A stretch of DNA of 24,016 bases from Bacillota bacterium (GTDB lineage Bacteria; Bacillota_I; Bacilli_A; RFN20; CAG-826), in assembly GCA_003501485.1 (NCBI GenBank), contig DNPJ01000005.1, positions 1 to 24,016 of the forward strand, in the 5' to 3' direction. Of the stretch, positions 21,067 through 24,016 are shown one piece after another. A program made the translations under genes and the position numbers. The stretch's first letter is position 1, and the number at the start of each line of letters is the position of its first letter. Below the pieces are notes generated by a model that ran no database searches, had not been told where the DNA came from, and was given only the letters and a program-made list of their open reading frames with translations.

Positions 21067-22308
21067 ATGAAAGAATTTATTTTAGCAAACGAAGTGCTTA
21101 ATTACGTCATCAACGACGATATAACTTTTAAAAAAGCATTAAAGAAAGTTTTTCCAAATGGAAGTGAAGATAGAAAATATCTTTCTTCAGTTTCTTCTCT
21201 TGTAGGGTGTGAACTCCGTCACCATTTGTTGTTTTCTCGCTTAGTAGAAAACCTTCATATTGAATTAAGTAATGAAGAAAAAGGTTTTTTATATCTTACA
21301 TTTGCAAATATCTTTTTCTTAAAGCACTTTAAAAAAGACGAAGTTTTTTCATTTTTAAAAGGAGTATTGAAAGATAAATACAACGAAGACATTGAGAAAA
21401 TTCTTGCCTACCAAGGAAACGTAGGTGATTTATTGAATATTGATAGAACATCTTTAGACTATATTTCTATTCGTTTTAACACGCCAACATGGTTAATTAA
21501 AATGTGGAACAAACATTATGGAAAAAGTATTACTTTTAAGGCGCTTAAGGCTAACTCTTTGCCTCTTAAAAACGAATATCGTTATGATGAAAATAGCAAC
21601 GTTTCATTAAATGATGATTTTGTAGAAACCGATATAGAAAATATTTATAGTTTTGTTGGTAAAGGTAGTCCTCGTAAATTGGATGTTATTGAAAAAAATA
21701 TTATATTTCCAATGAAAGGAATTTATAAAAAAATTCTTGATGATTATATCGATGATTTAAGCGATGAATATTGTCTTTATTCTGGAAGTGATGATGCTTT
21801 AATTAAAGATTTGTATATTCGTTCAAAAAATGAAAAAGGAATTAATGTCATCGTTCCTGATATTTCTAAACGAGCGGAAATGCTTAGATTTATTCGCATT
21901 AACAAAATCAAAAATATAAATATATTTATGGGTAATGAAGAAATCGCCTTTAAAACAGGGATTTCTCATAAGCAAGATATGATTATTGTTAATCCTTTGT
22001 CATCATCTTTTGATAAGATTAGACAATATCCTGATTATTTAATCCATTTTAAGAGAGATAGTCTAGATGAATTAATTAATAACGAAATTCATTTATTAAA
22101 TGATTTATCGCTTTTTGTTAATGATGATGGCCTTCTTGTTTATATGGTCGACACAATGAATAAGAAAGAAACGGTTGGAATTGTAAATAATTTCTTAAAA
22201 GATCATCAAGATTTCGAACTGGCTAGCGATAAACAATATTTCCCATTTGAAAAAGAAAATGCCACTCTTTATTTAGCGGTTATTAGAAAAAAAGCAAAAA
22301 ATGATTAA
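21067..22308 (+). CDS. rsmB: RsmB-like protein with lost catalytic motifs (predicted pseudoenzyme)
   Basis: RsmB normally makes m5C967 in 16S rRNA. This 413-residue homologue keeps the overall plan: an N-terminal NusB-like RNA-binding domain (1-125), the TPTWLIKMWNKHYG segment (139-152) and a C-terminal Rossmann-like region. Key motifs are gone. The SAM loop CAAPGGKT reads CLYSGSDD (236-243); the DAPCSG motif reads VNPLSSS (308-314); the second TCS motif reads VYMVDTM (358-364). So both catalytic cysteines are absent. The surrounding sequence (VIVPDISKRAEMLRFIRINK, KIRQYPDY, LFVNDDGLLVYM) still aligns well, and the frame is open, so it is not a simple pseudogene. The position before rlmN is the normal one for rsmB. 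The start is ATG 21067; no SD, probably coupled. Confidence 0.85.
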   Translation: MKEFILANEVLNYVINDDITFKKALKKVFPNGSEDRKYLSSVSSLVGCELRHHLLFSRLVENLHIELSNEEKGFLYLTFANIFFLKHFKKDEVFSFLKGVLKDKYNEDIEKILAYQGNVGDLLNIDRTSLDYISIRFNTPTWLIKMWNKHYGKSITFKALKANSLPLKNEYRYDENSNVSLNDDFVETDIENIYSFVGKGSPRKLDVIEKNIIFPMKGIYKKILDDYIDDLSDEYCLYSGSDDALIKDLYIRSKNEKGINVIVPDISKRAEMLRFIRINKIKNINIFMGNEEIAFKTGISHKQDMIIVNPLSSSFDKIRQYPDYLIHFKRDSLDELINNEIHLLNDLSLFVNDDGLLVYMVDTMNKKETVGIVNNFLKDHQDFELASDKQYFPFEKENATLYLAVIRKKAKND

Positions 22309-23350
22309 TTTATACGGCCAAGAAATATCAAAATTAGAATCTTTATTAATGTCTCGCGGACAAAAGAAATATCGCGCAACACAACTTTATAGTTGGATTT
22401 ATGAAAAGAAGGCAAAAACTTTCGATGAAATGAGCGATGTTTCAAAATCTTTTCGTGAAGAACTCAATAGAGATTTTTGTTTAACTTTGCCAAAAATTTA
22501 TAAAAAACAAGAAAGTAAAGATGGTACGATTAAACTTCTTCTTGAACTTGAAGATGGAAATAAAATCGAAACAGCTTTATTGCCATATGATTATGGAAAT
22601 GCGATATGCGTTACCAGCCAAGTTGGATGCAATATGGGTTGTGCTTTTTGTGCTTCTGGACTATTGAAGAAAAATAGAGATTTAAAACCAGAAGAAATGG
22701 TTGGTCAAGTTCTAGTTATGAATTCGCTTTTAGAAGCAAAAGACCAAAGAGTTACTCATATTGTTGTTATGGGAACTGGTGAACCATTTGATAATTATGA
22801 TAACGTTCTCGATTTCATTAGAATTGTTAATCATCAAAAAGGTCTCGCTATAGGCGCAAGGCACATAACCGTTTCAACATGTGGTTTAGTACCTGGTATT
22901 ATCAGGTACGCAAATGAAGGTTTGCAAACTAACTTAGCAATATCTCTTCATGCTCCAAACGATGCATTAAGGAATAGGCTTATGCCTATAAGCAAAAAAT
23001 ATCCATTAAATGAATTGATGGATGCGATAAAATATTACGAGGAACATGCGGATAGACGCGTTACATTCGAATATATTTTGCTAAAAGGGATTAATGATGA
23101 TTTAAAATGCGCTAGTGAACTTGTTTCATTAATTAATAATGCATCAACTTATATTGTAAATTTAATTCCTTATAATCCAGTTAACGAAAAACCATTTAAA
23201 AGAAGCGATGATGAATCTGTTCATAAATTTTTCTCATATATGAAAAAGCATCATGTAAATTGTACAATTCGTAAAGAATTCGGAAACGATATTGATGCCG
23301 CTTGTGGACAACTTCGCGCAAAGGAATATTATGAAAAGAAAAACAATTAA
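22301..23350 (+). CDS. rlmN: Dual-specificity 23S rRNA/tRNA adenine-C2 methyltransferase RlmN
   Basis: Radical SAM enzyme that makes m2A2503 in 23S rRNA and m2A37 in some tRNAs. 349 residues. The [4Fe-4S] cluster cysteines are in CNMGCAFC (110, 114, 117), followed by ASGLLKKNRDLKPEE. VVMGTGEPFDNYDNVL (the GEP motif), ITVSTCGLVPGI and ISLHAPNDALRNRLMPI are all present, and the C-terminal ACGQLR supplies the second catalytic cysteine (335). The N-terminal helical domain (KKYRATQLYSWIYEK) binds RNA. The start overlaps the rsmB-like gene by 8 bp and the end overlaps the phosphatase by 20 bp, so all three are translated from one message. Confidence 0.98.
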   Translation: MINLYGQEISKLESLLMSRGQKKYRATQLYSWIYEKKAKTFDEMSDVSKSFREELNRDFCLTLPKIYKKQESKDGTIKLLLELEDGNKIETALLPYDYGNAICVTSQVGCNMGCAFCASGLLKKNRDLKPEEMVGQVLVMNSLLEAKDQRVTHIVVMGTGEPFDNYDNVLDFIRIVNHQKGLAIGARHITVSTCGLVPGIIRYANEGLQTNLAISLHAPNDALRNRLMPISKKYPLNELMDAIKYYEEHADRRVTFEYILLKGINDDLKCASELVSLINNASTYIVNLIPYNPVNEKPFKRSDDESVHKFFSYMKKHHVNCTIRKEFGNDIDAACGQLRAKEYYEKKNN

Positions 23351-24016
23351 GGGACAGTTTGCTTGTAAAACTGACATCGGTCGAGTTCGAATAACAAATG
23401 AAGATCAAGCCTTTGGTTTGATTAATTCATCAGGCGATGTTCTTTTAGGTGTATGCGATGGTATGGGTGGGCATAATAAAGGTGATTATGCTTCTCGTAT
23501 TGCAACTGAAACAATTATTGAAGAATTTAGAAATAAAAACGGATTTTTAAATCGCATAAGCGTAAGAATGTGGATTAACAAAACAATTCGTCTAGTAAAT
23601 TCAAAGATATATAACGAAGCTCTTTCGAACCCTGAATATAAAGATATGGGAACGACCCTTGTTCTCGCTTTATTTTATAAAGAATTTTTATTTATTGTAA
23701 ATATTGGTGATTCGCGAGCGTATTCGATCCGCTTTAATGATTTAAAACAACTAACGGAAGACCAAACATATGTAGAATATCTTTATAAAACTGGCAAAAT
23801 TTCAAAAGAACAAATGTCTACATCTAGTGAAAGGCATATTCTTATGAATGCACTTGGGACTTTTCCCTCAGCCAGTTTTTCAGTAAATGTATATCAAAAT
23901 TTAAAGAATCCGATTCTTTTATGTTCTGATGGGCTATACAACAACGCTACAGAAGCTGAAATTCATTCTTGTTTAAGAACAGATGAAAGAATAGAACAAA
24001 AAATTGAAACACTTAT
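23331..24016 (+). CDS. stp: PP2C-family Ser/Thr protein phosphatase (partial, runs off the window)
   Basis: Metal-dependent phosphatase that reverses phosphorylation by the PASTA kinase PrkC, usually encoded next. The reading frame is open from the ATG at 23331 to the end of the window (228 codons), so the C-terminus is missing. Visible motifs are CKTDIGRVRITNEDQ (12-26), VCDGMGGH (41-48, metal-binding Asp43), MGTTLVLALF, VNIGDSRAYS, LTEDQTYVEYL and LLCSDGLYN, the standard PP2C order with its metal aspartates. The start lies 20 bp inside rlmN and the family N-terminus (usually MK..F.TDIG) begins close to it. The rlmN-stp neighbour order is the Bacillus one. Confidence 0.93.
   Translation, partial: MKRKTIKGQFACKTDIGRVRITNEDQAFGLINSSGDVLLGVCDGMGGHNKGDYASRIATETIIEEFRNKNGFLNRISVRMWINKTIRLVNSKIYNEALSNPEYKDMGTTLVLALFYKEFLFIVNIGDSRAYSIRFNDLKQLTEDQTYVEYLYKTGKISKEQMSTSSERHILMNALGTFPSASFSVNVYQNLKNPILLCSDGLYNNATEAEIHSCLRTDERIEQKIETL

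Noticed and set aside
20..24016. Mycoplasma genetic code (TGA as Trp)
   Set aside because: TGA ends atpB and the genes ending at 11553, 16061 and 21064, and conserved Trp positions use TGG.

Overview
The window is strongly AT-rich DNA from a low-GC Gram-positive bacterium of the Bacilli/Mollicutes type. TGA is used as a stop (atpB at 3852-3854, the gene ending at 11553, the gene ending at 16061) and tryptophan is TGG, so the code is standard and not the Mycoplasma TGA=Trp code. A pyrophosphate-type phosphofructokinase, a lipoprotein-type ATP synthase b subunit and a trimmed version of the Bacillus gmk-priA-rsmB-rlmN-stp gene order fit an uncultured gut-type Bacilli lineage near Acholeplasma, RF39 or Erysipelotrichia. 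The exact taxon cannot be read from this piece.

Layout. 20-514 (-): four-helix membrane protein with a SHOCT tail. 711-2451 (+): nicotinamidase-like hydrolase and PPi-phosphofructokinase, closed by a clear terminator. 2605-9421 (+): complete F1Fo ATP synthase operon, atpI-like then B-E-F-H-A-G-D-C. 9416-10219 (-): thioredoxin-fold lipoprotein. 10423-12287 (+): secreted C10/C39-like protein without the catalytic Cys half, followed by a coupled lipoprotein. 12439-13487 (+): inorganic pyrophosphatase and the TrmL-type tRNA methyltransferase. 13484-14839 (-): reduced RqcH/NFACT protein. 14910-16061 (+): unrecognised protein with hydrophobic helices. About 16.1-17.7 kb: small accessory module with a divergent XRE regulator (-), a DUF6883-like putative toxin and a DUF4926-like partner (+), then about 450 bp without a credible intact gene. 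17775-24016 (+): gmk, priA, a His/Cys-tailed small protein, a degenerate rsmB, rlmN and the 5' part of a PP2C phosphatase gene that runs off the window.

How the parts fit. The left half is energy metabolism: PPi-PFK spends pyrophosphate in glycolysis, the pyrophosphatase at 12.4 kb competes for the same PPi, and the ATP synthase couples ATP to an ion gradient. Its c subunit has two carboxylates and so may be Na+-linked. The right half is a translation and replication housekeeping cluster. The most unusual items are the XRE/DUF6883/DUF4926 module with candidate flanking inverted repeats and a palindromic operator; an RsmB homologue that has lost both catalytic cysteines and the SAM motif; an RqcH without its HhH region and DR motif; and a gmk gene whose promoter places the transcription start at its ATG.

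All calls are from reading the sequence and remembered family signatures; no database search was run.
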